DNA of 64,000 nt, from positions 3,470,501 to 3,534,500 of the forward strand of contig WPIO01000028.1 of the NCBI GenBank assembly GCA_009760855.2, read 5' to 3'. The notes beneath the pieces are model-generated. The model did not search any database. It was not told the origin of the DNA and was given only the letters and a program-made list of their open reading frames with translations. Positions 10,379-24,266 of the stretch are shown here, piece by piece. Position numbers and translations under genes: made by a program. Within the stretch, counting starts at the first letter, position 1. Every line of letters starts with the position of its first letter. Source of the DNA: Cristatella mucedo (lineage: Eukaryota > Bryozoa > Phylactolaemata > Cristatellidae).

Positions 10379-10505
10379 CACACACACACGCACGCACGCA
10401 CGCGCGCACGCACACGCGCACGCGCGCGCCCGCGTGCGCACACGAACACGCACACGCACACGCACACGCACACGCACACGCACACGCACACGCACACGCA
10501 CACAC
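10379..10505. repeat. (CACG)/(CACACG)n alternating purine-pyrimidine tract
   Basis: About 120 bases of strictly alternating CA and CG steps, becoming a regular CACACG hexamer from about 10447. The composition favours Z-DNA. Confidence 0.95.
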
Positions 10506-10519
10506 TGAGGATACCTTGG

Positions 10520-12270
10520 TCAAGTTTGCCGTCCAGCGTGGCCAGGACTGCGACCGCGACCGCGACCAGCCGGCCTGGCCTTGACGCGACGATTACTCAG
10601 GCGCCGTCTCCACTCGGCGTACGCTGGCTTCGGCCGGGCGGAAGCCGCTTACGGCTCCGACGGCTCGAGCTGCACTGCCCTAGCCGCTGGCCCGGGACGG
10701 GGGGGGGGCGGAGGGAGGGGCGGGAGCCGCGACTCCCGACTACGTCGTCAGCCGCCGCGGCTGCCGGTGTGCGAAGGGGCTGGCCGTCCGGACGCGAGTC
10801 AGCAGTCGGACGAGACGCCGTTATACAAGAAAACATCCGAAGGGCATCCTGCGCGTCCAGCCACCTTTCCAAAGGCAGCCAAACGCGTATAATGCCAGAC
10901 ATTGATCACAATTGGCCGGACTGAATGCCATCGATAATGGTGACAGCGGCTTGCGGTCGCCACTAGCTGCCGGGAACAGGCGCTGCAAGTTCGAAGGGCA
11001 GCAGCCTTGCGTGAGCCGACGCGGCCGGCGCGGAAGGGCCGCCGCTGCCTTTCCTCCTGCTCTTTTTTTTAGATTTTCTACGGCCGAAAACTGGGTAGGC
11101 GGCCGGCGGGAGTGTGTCGCGAGCTGCCGGGGCACGGGCCGCCGCTGGAGTTCGGGGGAGGGGCTCGCGCGCGCGAGCGAGGGCAGCCCGGTGCAGCGCT
11201 CATTGAATTGCATCGATCGACGGACAAACAGACAGACAGACAGACAGACAGCAGCGCCGCCGCCGCCGCCGCTCTCGCCACGCGAACGCCGCTGCTGTTG
11301 GTGCTGAGTCAGCAGCGGCGTGAACGACCTCGGCGCCGCGGTCGGCGCTAGACTTTTGGCCCGCGGTTGCTGGCGCTCCAGGGCTCAGCGTGCGATCTGC
11401 CGCCGCCCGCACGCCCGCCCGCACGCCCGCCCGCCAGCCGAGCTCCGGCACTTGCGGCAGCTCTCGATAGAATCGCAGCGGCGGCAGCGGCAGCGGCAGC
11501 GGGGGGGGGGGGGGGGACAGCTGTGTACGTGACGGCGCCTCTAGGGCGGCTTGCCCGCCAGCCGCACGGGGCACGCCGGCAGTCATCCGGCTCGGTCCGT
11601 CGCAAGGTGCCTAGGATTTCGTAATCGTGCGCTAATCCTTGAGCGACGATGAATCTCTCCTCAAAGCCGGGATTGCGTCCAAAGGCGGCGGCGGCAAGGC
11701 GGCGATAAATATTCGGCTACGGCTGGCTAAATGGGCCGGCGAGCATATTTCGGGCTGACTTCATAGACGAGAGGTCTTAGCCAGCTCACAATAGCCGACC
11801 CAATTGGGGAAGCGAAACGCACCCGCATGCCGCTCGACCGCGTCCATTGCAGCCGCAGCAGACGGCTCGCTATCGCCTGGCTGCCTCCCGCTTCTCCCCG
11901 GGGAGTTGTCGCCGGGAGGTGCACCAGCGGAATCAAACGACCTGAGTAACGCCGTTACCCAATCGCGGCCGCCGGCAATTGAGCCGAGAGATTAGGGCTA
12001 GGATGTGGGAAGAACCTAAAAATAAAAGTCGAGCAGAGGGTGCCTGTTTACTGAGAGAGACAACGGCAGCGGCCCGGCGCCGCCAGCTCTAGTGCCTCGA
12101 GGTCGCTGCGGCGGCGGCGCCGCCTCAGCGGCCTCCGCCCGGCGCCACTAGCAGACCGCTGCTGCCTGGGCCTGGCCCAATTGACGCTCAGCCGCCGCGC
12201 GGCCAGCCATCAACACAGCGAGACATCCGGGCCTTGCGGCATGTAGGGGGTGGGTGCTGATCCGAGCCTA
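10520..12270. other. CpG-rich island-like block I
   Basis: Very GC-rich with CpG dinucleotides undepleted, a 16-base G run (11501-11516), (CAGA)n near 11230-11250, and CCCG/CCGC repeats around 11400-11430. Many overlapping frames are open on both strands because stop codons are rare in such DNA, so I call none of them a gene. The composition fits an unmethylated promoter or first-exon region. No exon is proven. Confidence 0.5.
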
Positions 12271-12585
12271 GCTCGCCAGCGTGAACCCGGTGAACAGACC
12301 GCGTTGCAGCGTCGTAATGACTACGGCACATGAGATCGGTTGTGCACTTTCAGCGATCTACTTCGCTCAAGCAGCTATGAGCAACGGTCACTTTTTCGGC
12401 GAACTGATCCTGTCATCTCTGAGATCGATCAGATCGTCTCCAGACGATCCGGATCTCTCATCCAGGAGGCTCCGGTCAGAGAAGAGCGCTTCCTTTCCAG
12501 GATGCGTAGCAGTGCCAAGAGAGAGATTTAGTTCCCTTGGAGCGCAATAAAAAAATGTCGCATTTATCACCAACGATTGTTGCTA
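12271..12585. other. Transitional interval with a SINE/LINE-like tail
   Basis: Near 12515-12560 the text 'AAGAGAGAGATTTAGTTCCC' followed by 'GAGCGCAATAAA' resembles the SINE-A and L-A tail. No head is recognisable. The rest is unassigned. Confidence 0.35.
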
Positions 12586-12945
12586 ATGTAATGCGTGTCC
12601 ATCCTCTAAGTCACAGCTAAAGGTGCATCCGTTCCGTCCGCGCAGCTTTCCGCCAGTAAACTTGTTAAGTTTTTTGCTCAGCGCTCTAGCCCTAACACGA
12701 TTCGGTGCACGTCACTAACCACGGTCTTACTAAACGGCGGCCCCCGCCCCCGAGCGTCTTCTTGTGTCTGAGCGTTCGAATGCTGATCTAAGCACGGTAC
12801 CGCTGTCCTTCTGCACGCCTGCGTAGGCACGCTGCAGCGTGCCATCCGCTCAGGCTTGTTGCTTCCCTTGCATCGAGCTGCCATGCCCCTGGATAGGGAT
12901 ATCGTTCGTTTGGGTGCTATGCAAACGACCTATTATTATTATCAT
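12586..12945 (+). mobile_element. LINE L-B 3' end
   Basis: The start encodes a 'SQLKVHPFRPRSF'-like C-terminus, as also seen in the L-B copies near 41.3 kb and 45.8 kb. The 3' UTR ends 'CCTGGATAGGGATAT...GGGTGCTATGCA' and then ATTATTATTATC. It is diverged from L-A and 5' truncated. Confidence 0.65.
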
Positions 12946-13019
12946 TCATATTAGTTTTAGTTTTAGTATTTCGAGTAAAAAAAATTAAAGGTCGGCTGAT
13001 CAAACAGCCTTATTTACAT

Positions 13020-13150
13020 AGCGCGGCAGAAGAGCATTGGCGGCGAACCATCTCCCGGCTTGCAGTGGGCAATAAAAGATTGTCTGCTGCAGGAATCGAA
13101 CCCGATGTGTGCGTCGTCAAGCTCGAGCACCTTAACCCTGAGCCAACGAC
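13020..13150 (-). mobile_element. SINE-B copy
   Basis: The minus strand gives a tRNA-like head ('CGTTGGCTCAGGGTTAAGG'), then B-box 'GGGTTCGATTCCTGC', then 'TTTTATTGCCCACTGCAAGC' and 'CTCTTCTGCCGC'. It directly abuts repeat R2. Confidence 0.85.
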
Positions 13151-13405
13151 GGGGCCCGCTGAGCAGGGAGGGGACATTTGACCCCCCCCCACCCCCAAAC
13201 AGCGGGGCAGCGAGCTGGGCCGCCCCCTATTTCTACGCCCCGCGATTGCCACCGGCGAAGACACGCTTCAACTCCATTCAATGACCAACCGCCGAGTTCG
13301 TATCGAATATACGCAAGATTTTACGCTACAATGTTTCCTAATTGCGGGTCTGGCCCCACCTGCTTGAAATTCCTGCGGGTTCCCTACATAAAAATGTTGC
13401 CAGTC
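13150..13405 (+). repeat. Dispersed repeat R2, second copy
   Basis: It shares ordered motifs with the reverse complement of 1757-2090, including the C run, 'CCTAATTGCGGGT' and 'GCCCCACCTGCTTGAAATT'. The two copies differ by many indels in the C/G runs. Confidence 0.55.
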
Positions 13406-13612
13406 TCGCCCCGTTCGAGATCAAAATTCCTGGCTTCACCACTGCCTCGAGCCAAGACCCCGGGCACTCGCGGCCACTTCTAAGCGTCGCGTGGGGACCA
13501 CAACCAGTACAATCGGATGCTGCAAAAGCGGTCAAAATGCTACGCACTTCAAATATATACTCCATAATTACATATATACAGATATGCTGATACATGATAT
13601 GAGCCATATATG
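13406..13612. other. Short unassigned interval
   Basis: No feature recognised. Confidence 0.35.
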
Positions 13613-13835
<223 letters not shown>

Positions 13836-13849
13836 ACAGATATACAGAT

Positions 13850-14272
13850 ATGCTAATCACGTTAGTGCTTACACGACTGCCGAGAGCTCAGCGAGAACTG
13901 GTCCATCGCGCATGCCCTCGCTACGAACTTCGTCGAAGAGAAGGGCCCAAGTACATTCTAGTTGACATTCTCAGGCGACGGTCTAATACAAGATCAAGGT
14001 CGTTTCCTGTAAGAACACAATTACGACAATTGCGTCGGTGCCGCTACGAATGCGAGCATGCGAGTGAAGGCCGAGGTCAGTACGACGTCATTGCCGCCCC
14101 TCCTCCTCCTCCATCTCAGTGCTCACTCAGTATGCACATTACGAGCCCAGTCGGCCGTTCGTCGAGCCCGTCGGCGAACCGCCCGCGCCGCCACCCACGA
14201 AATGACGACACGCTAGCACGACGGATGCGGAACTTGTGCACCATGCGCCCAGGACATCGCTTTAATAAATAA
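13850..14272 (+). other. Open frame of 140 codons ending at an AATAAA signal, unidentified
   Basis: The frame is not low-complexity apart from a PPPPP run and is rich in Arg (RRREGPK, LRQLRRCRYE). The stop codon overlaps AATAAA, and an A-rich run follows at 14267-14284. That arrangement can occur at a gene 3' end or a processed retrocopy. No domain is recognised, GC-rich sequence favours long frames, and the start lies in microsatellite flank. I regard it as possible only. Confidence 0.22.
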
Positions 14273-14280
14273 AAAAATTT

Positions 14281-15044
14281 TTAAATGAGCACAGCGTCCT
14301 TATACCGCACGAACGAGCCGCACCCGCCGGTGGCTATTCTTTGCATTCATTACATTCACTTCGATACTCGTTGCCTCGATATCGTTACTCATAACTCTGC
14401 AAGTAGTGGTCGTGACGGCTGGCCTAAATAGTAATTACACTTTAAAATTTGCAAATGAACGCCTGGAGGCGTTTATACCAACATACGGAACAGTCCTAGT
14501 GGTAGATTATCTTCGATGAATCGTGCATAACCTGAACATCAAATTAAAAAAACATTACTAGGCCATAACCTGAACATCTAATTAAAAAACATTACTAGGC
14601 CATATTAACTATCTTCTATAGCTATGCCATTTAAAAATATATTTAAATGATGTTGCAAATTATAATGCGATCTTATTTATACAGTATATTTTCTCTAATA
14701 AAATACTATAACTAGGAATATCTATTTAAACCAGCTTTACTTAAAATTGTGTGCACTTAAGTCAGATTATTGGGCTCGAGTCCAAGACCTTTTGGCGGTC
14801 AAATGCGAACAGCTTACCGCTGTAATAATGCTCTTGATTTGCATAGCACCCTAAAACTTATTATAAAATTATTATAAAACTAGAAAACTTATTCTCTATC
14901 CTACTCTGTACATATGCCGCAAGGCTCGAGGACACGACGCCGGTCGTTAAAATGCGACCACCTTACCACCGAACCTAATCAGGGCCACTCGATTAGGAGC
15001 GAGCGAAGCTCTGCCGGAAGTGACGTGCCCCTTTGCATTTTATC
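14281..15044. other. AT-rich interval with SINE-A remnants and a tandem duplication
   Basis: Two antisense SINE-A remnants are visible by their 'GGGCTCGAGTCC' and 'AAGGCTCGAGGAC' B-box regions near 14772 and 14925, with nearby tail traces such as 'GCATAGCACCCTAAAACTTA'. No gene seen. Confidence 0.45.
14526..14600. repeat. 38-bp tandem duplication
   Basis: 'CATAACCTGAACATC' to 'ACATTACTAGGC' occurs at 14526 and again at 14564 with one substitution and a one-base length change in an A run. Confidence 0.92.
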
Positions 15045-15190
15045 AAACTATATAATTCATTTGCATAGCGCCCTAAGAGAACTTAATCACTATTCAGGCG
15101 CTTCGCATATGCCTCGGGGCTCGAGCCCGCAAACTCAGCCAGACCTTGGGTCGGGGCGAGCACCTTAACCGCTGCACCAAACCAGCTAGG
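15045..15190 (-). mobile_element. SINE-A copy
   Basis: The minus strand shows 'CTGGTTTGGTGCAGCGGTTA', 'GGGCTCGAGCCCCG', 'GAAGCGCCTGAATAGTGATT' and 'AAGTTCTCTTAGGGCGCTAT', ending 'AAATGAATTATAT'. It is well preserved. Confidence 0.92.
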
Positions 15191-15450
15191 AAAGGAAGAG
15201 TTAGACAGCAGAAAGGCAGCACCCGCACGAAAGGCCAGAGCGATGTCCCCGATCGCTAACGATCGGTTTACACGATCCGGCCGATTCGCCGCGACGATTC
15301 GTACGCGCGAGCTGCTGCTGCTGCTCTCGCGAGCGAGCTCGCGGTTTGCACTGACCGCGGCGCTATCCTGAGTCGCGCCACCAGTCCACCACCGCCCAGT
15401 TCGCCTACAGCGGGCATCGCATTAGTGGGCGGACATCGACGGGGCTGCGC

Positions 15451-15508
15451 CGTTTCGTCACGCGCTGGCACTCTTCCGCCGTTTCGTCACGCGCCGGCAC
15501 TCTTCCGC
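15451..15508. repeat. 29-bp tandem duplication
   Basis: 'CGTTTCGTCACGCGC' to 'CTCTTCCGC' occurs at 15451 and 15480 with a single T/C difference. Confidence 0.95.
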
Positions 15509-16507
15509 GGGCGGCGCTGCGCGGTACCTCACCGCTACGTCAATAAGAGATCGCATTCTACCGATCCGACAGGTTCGGCGGCGGCGGTTGCAGTTTCCAG
15601 TAGCAGCGGAGGCCACGGAGATATCGGCGGTCAGCCGAGGCGCCGCGCGTTTGGTCGATGTATTTTAATTAACCGGAGACTCGTCGCCTTCCCGCCGCCA
15701 GCTTGCCGAACGAACGGCGACCGCGCGCGACACCGGAGCCGAAATGTGAGTTGCTAGCGCGCCGGTCTCCGGCGTCGGATGTCGGCGAGTTCAACTTCAG
15801 CAGACGGTTGCAGGCGCGGTCGGTCGTTCCCCCCCCCCTGCTTTCTCCGTTCGCGCTGCCAACTTTTCTCGGAAATATATATTTAAGCGGGACGTAAATT
15901 GGGCTTCGATGGTTCAGCCATATTTAGATACGAATTTTTCCGTCGCAGGAAAGCAGGCGGCGAGCGGTCCGACCTGGGTGGTTAGATAAAGAGATCGAGT
16001 TGATCGCGTCCAGCCTGGCCTAAACGTGCGCTCGGCACGCCTCCCTGGGATTCGCCAAGCGAGACCGACGATTGGCGGCGATGCTGCGACCGCTGCTGCC
16101 GCAGCCGGCTGGCGTCACGTCGGCAAAGCCAGCTTTGGCCAACCAAAGCGCGCCACCAAAGCGCAGCGCTCACCAATCTGACCGGGCGGCGGCGGCGGCT
16201 CGAGCATCGAAACGTCGGGGGCGGATGCCAATCCGCTCAGTGGAGGAAGCGCGCGCGAGCGTGCCTCGGTTCGCCTATGGGCGGCGCGTCGCAGTCTGAG
16301 CCCGCGACCTCCGCCCGCGCGCGCGCGCCTGCACTTCTCAGTCGAAACTGCTGCGGTTGGGATCGGCCACGACGACAAAGCTCGGCTCGCCCAGTAATCT
16401 TTGGGCGAGCCAAGCCATTAGGCGAGAAGCTGGAAATCCGAGCCAAGCCGAGCGGTCCAAATTGGCTCGGCCAGCAAACGGCGCGCCATCTGAGCCTCCT
16501 CTTCCTA

Positions 16508-16553
16508 CGCGCGACTTTTCGCTTCACAATCGCGCGACTTTTCGCTTCACAAT
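16508..16553. repeat. 23-bp tandem duplication
   Basis: 'CGCGCGACTTTTCGCTTC' plus 'ACAAT' occurs twice without change, and a third unit starts but diverges. Confidence 0.95.
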
Positions 16554-16789
16554 CGCGCGACGCTCGCTACACAGTCGAGCCTGCCCGCTCCCACGTAGGC
16601 GACGTGCAACTATTTTTTTTTCGGGCCTCCTTTACATAAAGTCGCCAGCCGTTGCAAAGCTCGGCCAAAGCCTGCTGCGAAGTGCTTATAGCGCTCCATT
16701 CGCTCGCTCCAGATCACTGCCCTCTCGTCAGGCTTCCTTCGTGTCGTCGCGCTTCTCTGACTGTGACGTCGATTAGCCGCGCCCCTGAC

Positions 16790-17098
16790 TAAGTTGAAAT
16801 CCCTCGGAGACCGCGCTTTCGCCTTCTGTGCTCCCAGAGCCTGGGACTCACTACCGGCTGACATTACGTCACCTCATGATATGAGGACGTTCGACGAGAA
16901 GCTAACGAACTACTTTTACTCGTCCACAGCCTTTGCTCAGTCCGAGTGAATCGTACTTTGTTTGCTTGCGTTCTGAAATTGCGCTGCTGTAACTAACCAG
17001 TTGACACGCTTCCTTACCGACGTTTATAAAGTAATAAAGGCAGAAATTTGGAACTCTAGGTGCTATATAAATGCGTTTAGGTATTATCCTTATTAATA
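16790..17098 (+). mobile_element. LINE L-B 3' end
   Basis: The start encodes a C-terminus of LINE type ('CAPRAWDSLPADITS' then a 'LTNYF'-like end), equivalent to 'YAPKAWNSLPTYIRTS' of L-A. The 3' UTR ends 'TTTGGAACTCTAGGTGCTAT' followed by an AT-rich end. It is 5' truncated and diverged. Confidence 0.65.
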
Positions 17099-18140
17099 TT
17101 ATAGGAGGGGGAGGAAGGAGGCAGGGCCGGGACTTCGACATCTGAAAGTCCTCGCTGCCTGAGTACAGGCGGGAGGCAGGGTAGCGTCGCGAAGACCTTC
17201 CAGACAGGCTTACGGACGCCCTGCGGGCTGCATACGGTTGCTACGGCCCTAGCCTGCCTGGACGGCACGATTTCTGGACAGGCACGCCTACAAGCGAAAT
17301 TGAACCGAGCGAGCTATCGCCACGCCACGCGAAAAGGTCACAAGAGGTAAGAGTTCAAAACCAAACAAAAGCTGCGCGCGATACGCAAATGCCAGTCGGA
17401 CACAATCTTTCTTATTCTCAGCATTTATAGCAACTCCACGATCGTGACAGCCAAGTAACTATTTAGTATCGCTTTCGACACGGCATCAATTGCAATTTTA
17501 AAATGGTGTCAACAAAGTCGCCGTCTAGGTCACTGCTAAGCAGTTTATCGGAGCGACGAGCGTTTTCCGGTCGCTCTTCTTCTCTCGACGCTGCGTCTCC
17601 CGGTCCGCGAGCCCGGCTGCACTACCCCCGGCTACCCAGGGGACCCCCTCCCCCCTTCGTCAGCGTGGGGCGATCGGTCGTGAGCTCAGCTGGTGACGAG
17701 TCGCTGGACGACCGGTTTGCGGTGCTCCAGCGACGACGGTCGTTTCCCGCTGGATTGGACGCCGATCCGACGGGATCGTGACACGTGCCCCTTGCAGACA
17801 GCCAGCAGGTGCCCAGCGGTAGTAGCTGCATTGCGAAAGTAGCAATTACTGGACGAGCGGCGGCCGGCCCACTCACTCGCCAGGATTCATCCGGATGCTG
17901 TAGGGCTGCTAGCAAATAACAAAACAGCAGCGGCCGACCGGTGCTGTCTAGATGAGCCAGCACCCCTAAATGCGGCTGCCGTCGACTGGACCTGCCGGCC
18001 TGAGGTGCCGAAGTTGCCACCAGCCCGAACTCGGTTCGCCTCTCTCAGGCGAGCGGCGTCGGCGTATGGCAGGCGGATTCCCTCGCTAGATGCGTCCGGC
18101 CGACCCCTTTCTCTCAATGTTAGTCTGTCTCTGTCTCAGT
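17099..18140. other. Unassigned interval, GC-rich from 17.5 kb
   Basis: 17.1-17.5 kb is mixed and 17.5-18.1 kb is GC- and CpG-rich. Overlapping frames on both strands are explained by composition. No gene is supported. Confidence 0.35.
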
Positions 18141-18143
18141 CAC

Positions 18144-18410
<267 letters not shown>

Positions 18411-18418
<8 letters not shown>

Positions 18419-18886
18419 ATAATAATAATAATGCACTTGATAAATCACCCTCATAATAATGCACTTGATAAATCACCCTCAGAGAACTCAATCTCTTTCT
18501 AGGCGCTTTACATTTGCTGCACAGGGAAACGCGACTGAATGGTGAGGAATATCATGCTTGATAAACAACATGAATAACATGGTTATGGGTGGCATGCGCA
18601 GGGTCAGCATGTAAATGTGGTTAGTGGCAGCATGCAGTGTCAGCACGCATAAGCACTTGAAGGACGAATCACAGGGACCCACTACATGCTGTCCTAAATA
18701 GGTGCGTGTAAAGTTCTTTTTAAATGTGGTCAAGTCAGGGATGTTCTGACACAAGTCGGGAGTGAGTTCCAGGCTTTGGGAGCATACAAACTAAATGCAC
18801 GGTCTCCAAAGGATTTGAGGTTTGTACGAGGTATTGGTAAACTGTTGAATTCCGAAAAGTGGGTGGTATGATGCTTGGCCTGGTGG
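18411..18886 (-). mobile_element. LINE L-A 3' end, antisense
   Basis: Reverse complement shows the L-A C-terminal coding end ('LKSFGDRAFSLYAPKAW'-type codons) followed by 3' UTR landmarks ('AATGTAAAGCGCCTAGAAAG', 'ATTGAGTTCTCTGAGG') and an (ATT)n tail. The first 80 bases at 18411-18475 contain the tail twice ('AATAATGCACTTGATAAATC' repeated), a small local duplication of the 3' terminus. Confidence 0.9.
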
Positions 18887-18902
18887 GAGATCTGCCTCTT
18901 TA

Positions 18903-18908
18903 TCTGCC

Positions 18909-18991
<83 letters not shown>

Positions 18992-19172
18992 TTCTCTGAT
19001 CGCTCTGTCTCTGTCTGTCGCTCTCTTTCTGTCTCTGCCTCTCTGCCTATCTCGGTGTCGGTGCCTCAGTCTCTATTGTCTCTCTGTCTCTTTCTCTGTC
19101 TCTTTCTCTGTCTCTGTCTCTTTCTCTGTCTCTTTCTCTGTCTGTCTCTCTCTTTGTCTCTCTCGTCTCTGG
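18903..19172. repeat. (TGTC)n, (TC)n and degenerate pyrimidine tract
   Basis: Nine or so TGTC units, a pure TC run to about 18986, then 180 bases of CTCTG/TTTCT variants. It is pyrimidine-rich on the plus strand throughout. Confidence 0.95.
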
Positions 19173-21195
<2,023 letters not shown>

Positions 21196-23182
21196 GAATA
21201 GCACTAAGTCATAGACAAGAGTCGGAGAATGACAGACGGGAAAGCAGAAACGGGAGGAGAGCTGCACGGAAGCGGAACCTAAAATAACTGCTACACGGAA
21301 GCAGCGATCTGTCCGGCGCAGCTGCCGCCGCCGCATGACGCCCGAAGCTGATCTCGCTGAACGAACCTGTGGCAGAATGACGGCGTCGCTCGCTCGCTCG
21401 GTCGTCAACTCCGCAGGCACGATGAGTTAGCTGGTGGGTGCACGTATCGCTATTGTCTAGTCCCTCTCCACCAGTCTTCGGACGCACTCGGTGGCCAGCT
21501 GATTAGCTTCCGAGCACCGACGTAATAACTGGCGTTTACGCAACGCGTTGGCTGCCGGCCGCTCGCTCGAGCGGCCAATGGCGAGCATCCGCCGCCGTCG
21601 GCCCGGCGGCGGCCAGCCGGCGCCGCTTTTTTCGCGCGAGGCTGCAGGTCACGCTGACCCGGCAGAGACGGCTGGCCCTGTTTGCTATTGGCTTTCTCGA
21701 GACAAGGTGCGGGTCTGTGCGGTCGCGAGACGACCGCATCTGGCGGCGGCAGCTAACCGCAGAAAATTCCACGTGGCCGACTGGATTTGGGGTGGGGGCC
21801 CCCACCCACCGAAGCCAGAGGCACTTATCGGAACAGCACCGCCCCGCGGTCGGTTCGCGCACGCGCGCTGCACTCCGCCTGCAGGCCTCCGTCCGCGCCG
21901 CGGCAGATTCGACGCAGCCGCGGGCCTCTCTCTGCAAGCGCCGCGCGCCGCGCATCTCGAGCCTCGAGTGCGTTCGCTCCGTCGCCGTCGCCCCCGGTCC
22001 CGTCCCGTAGGCGGCGATGTCTCTTCCTCGCGCCATTTCGTCGCTGGATCTGGCGACGCGCCAGCTTCCCGTGCGTCCCATCCGACATCCGGTCGGACGG
22101 CAGGGCCGCCACTGCGGTTGGCTTGCGAAGCTGCCTATGTTACTGTCCGTCGCGCTGACGCGGCACTTGGCAAGTCAGCGCTAAAGATGCGAGAGCCGCT
22201 CGGCGCGCACGCCGTACTGCGCTCGTCTGTCTTCCTTCCGTATCGCGCTCCCGCAGAGCGCTAGACAGCGAGCGCCACTTGAAACCGTGATGTCGTGAGC
22301 GGCTTTCCCTCGCCTCGAGCGCAAGTGCCCGGCTCGCCTCGCCGCGTGCGCGCGCGCCACGGGAAATGCGGGGAGTGTGAGAGCGCACGCCGGCCTTCCT
22401 GGCTCGCGGCGTTGCGGAGCCGGACGCGGCTCGTTCGGCCGACTGACGATTCACGCGCGGGCCCGCACGAGCCGCCGCGCCGGCGAGCGAAGCCGCGCGC
22501 GCCCAGGCTGTCGCCAGGCGGCGCTGGAGGTAGCTCGCTGCCGGCTCGCGCGGTGAGGCGGGACGCGGGCGCAGCGGAGCGGCCAGTACGAGCGCACAGC
22601 GGCCGAGCTTAAGTTAGAGGTAGCGCCGCGGCACGCGGAGTGTACGCGGAGCAGGGCACTCTGAGCGCAACGAACGACAGTCGCGGCGAACCCTGCGCCG
22701 TGCGGCGACTCTGGACACCGATCCGGGCGTTTCCTTTAGCCGTCTCGCGGACTCGCGACCCGTCGGCGAGACAGCGGAAACGAGCAGATCAGCAGAGCGA
22801 ACGTCGGGTGTGCGCGCGCCGCCTCTCCAGCGCATTTCGGCATCGGAGCAGTTCCGGCGCTCCTACGTCGGACCGCTGCGGCGCACTCGCACCCGCGCAA
22901 TCGCACCTGCGCGCAGCGCCAGCGCGACCAGCCAGCGGTCCGACAGGCTGGGACGAGCGCGGGCGGCGGCGGTCGCCCGCGCGAGCGCCAACTTAACCGC
23001 GACCGTAGACGGAGATTTGCGGCGTCGAGGCCAGAGGGAACGCGGCGCACGGACCTTCACCGCCCCCCCCCCCCGTCAAACTGCGTCCGGGCCGCCGCCG
23101 CCGAGAGAACGGCGCGAGATCTTTCGCCCTGGGCCGCTGCAGGTCATGCGCGTTTGAAAAGGCGGCAGTGCTCCAGCTGGCA

Positions 23183-23213
<31 letters not shown>

Positions 23214-24089
23214 GGCGTCCGTTTCCGACCCTCGGCGTATTCCTCTCTGACGTCTCGACGCCAAGACGCGGCTAACGCGCTATGACATCACAGCGCGGCG
23301 AAAAAATCCGGTCGGACAATTGTGAGAGGGGGGAAGTGACGACACGAGGACGCCAGCTCGCGACTGCTGCCAAACACGTCGACGACAGCTGTCCGCTCAT
23401 GTCACGACTGCGGTCGCAGCAGCAGACGGAGGGGCGGCGTCGGATGCGCCGAGCCGCCACTGGCCGTCGACGCCGCCGCACGATCGGCAAACTGCGGGCG
23501 TCACTTCGGAGGCTCTGCGCGAGCAGCCAGCGGGCGACCCCGTCTTCAACGTCGTCAGCGGGAAGCTCGTTCCGTCGCGACGTCTTACCTCGGTTTTCTC
23601 GCACTCCGTTCGCCGATCGCAAATAAACAGAAAACACTTTTGTCGCTGGCCGGCGGGGGCGGGGTGACGCTCGCCGCGGAAATAAATGTCGGCTAAGTAC
23701 ACAGAAGCCCGTAGGTGCCTTTTTGATTCGCGGCACGTGTTGTTCTCCCTCAAAGCAGACGCGTGTATACTGTTACACAAAAGTGGGAGTTCGATTTTCT
23801 ATTCTTAATTAAATAATCCGCAGCCGAGGGCGAGTCTGAGTGCAGCCGCTTCCAACCGCATTCGGGAATGAGGCTTACTTGCCATCAACCGCAACGCACA
23901 ATGGGGCTCGGCGCGAGCAAACGCCGGGCCCTTTATGTGCCCCGTGAGGTATCAAGCCCGATTCCCGCAGAGATGACACGCACCGACCGCAGACGCTATT
24001 GCCCGGCCGGCTCCTCGCGGGCACGCACCGGCCGCCCGCCGAGCGGCGACGCTGGGCGTCGGAAAGCCGCAGCCACAGCAGCCGCCGCC

Positions 24090-24131
24090 GATTCTGTGGG
24101 AGCGGCCGCTGATTCTGTCGGAGCGGCCGCG
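24090..24131. repeat. 21-bp tandem duplication
   Basis: 'GATTCTGTGGGAGCGGCCGC' plus T is repeated once with a G/C change. It contains NotI-like GCGGCCGC sites. Confidence 0.92.
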
Positions 24132-24161
24132 GTCGAGGGGACGCCGCTGCTCCTCACTCTC

Positions 24162-24266
<105 letters not shown>

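Larger units (their letters stand above)
15240..16785. other. CpG-rich block II, no proven exon
   Basis: Dense CpG and GC-rich. A 29-bp tandem duplication lies at 15451-15508 and a 23-bp one at 16508-16553. An alternating (CG)n run lies near 16315-16330. A 'TATATATTTAAGCGGG' motif near 15878 could be a TATA-type element but has no other support. Open frames overlap on both strands. Confidence 0.4.

Noticed and set aside
9638-10584. Overlapping frames of 190 to 308 codons with Ser/Leu/His/Pro repeats
   Set aside because: They are produced by the 16-bp minisatellite and CA tracts, which contain no stop codon in any phase.
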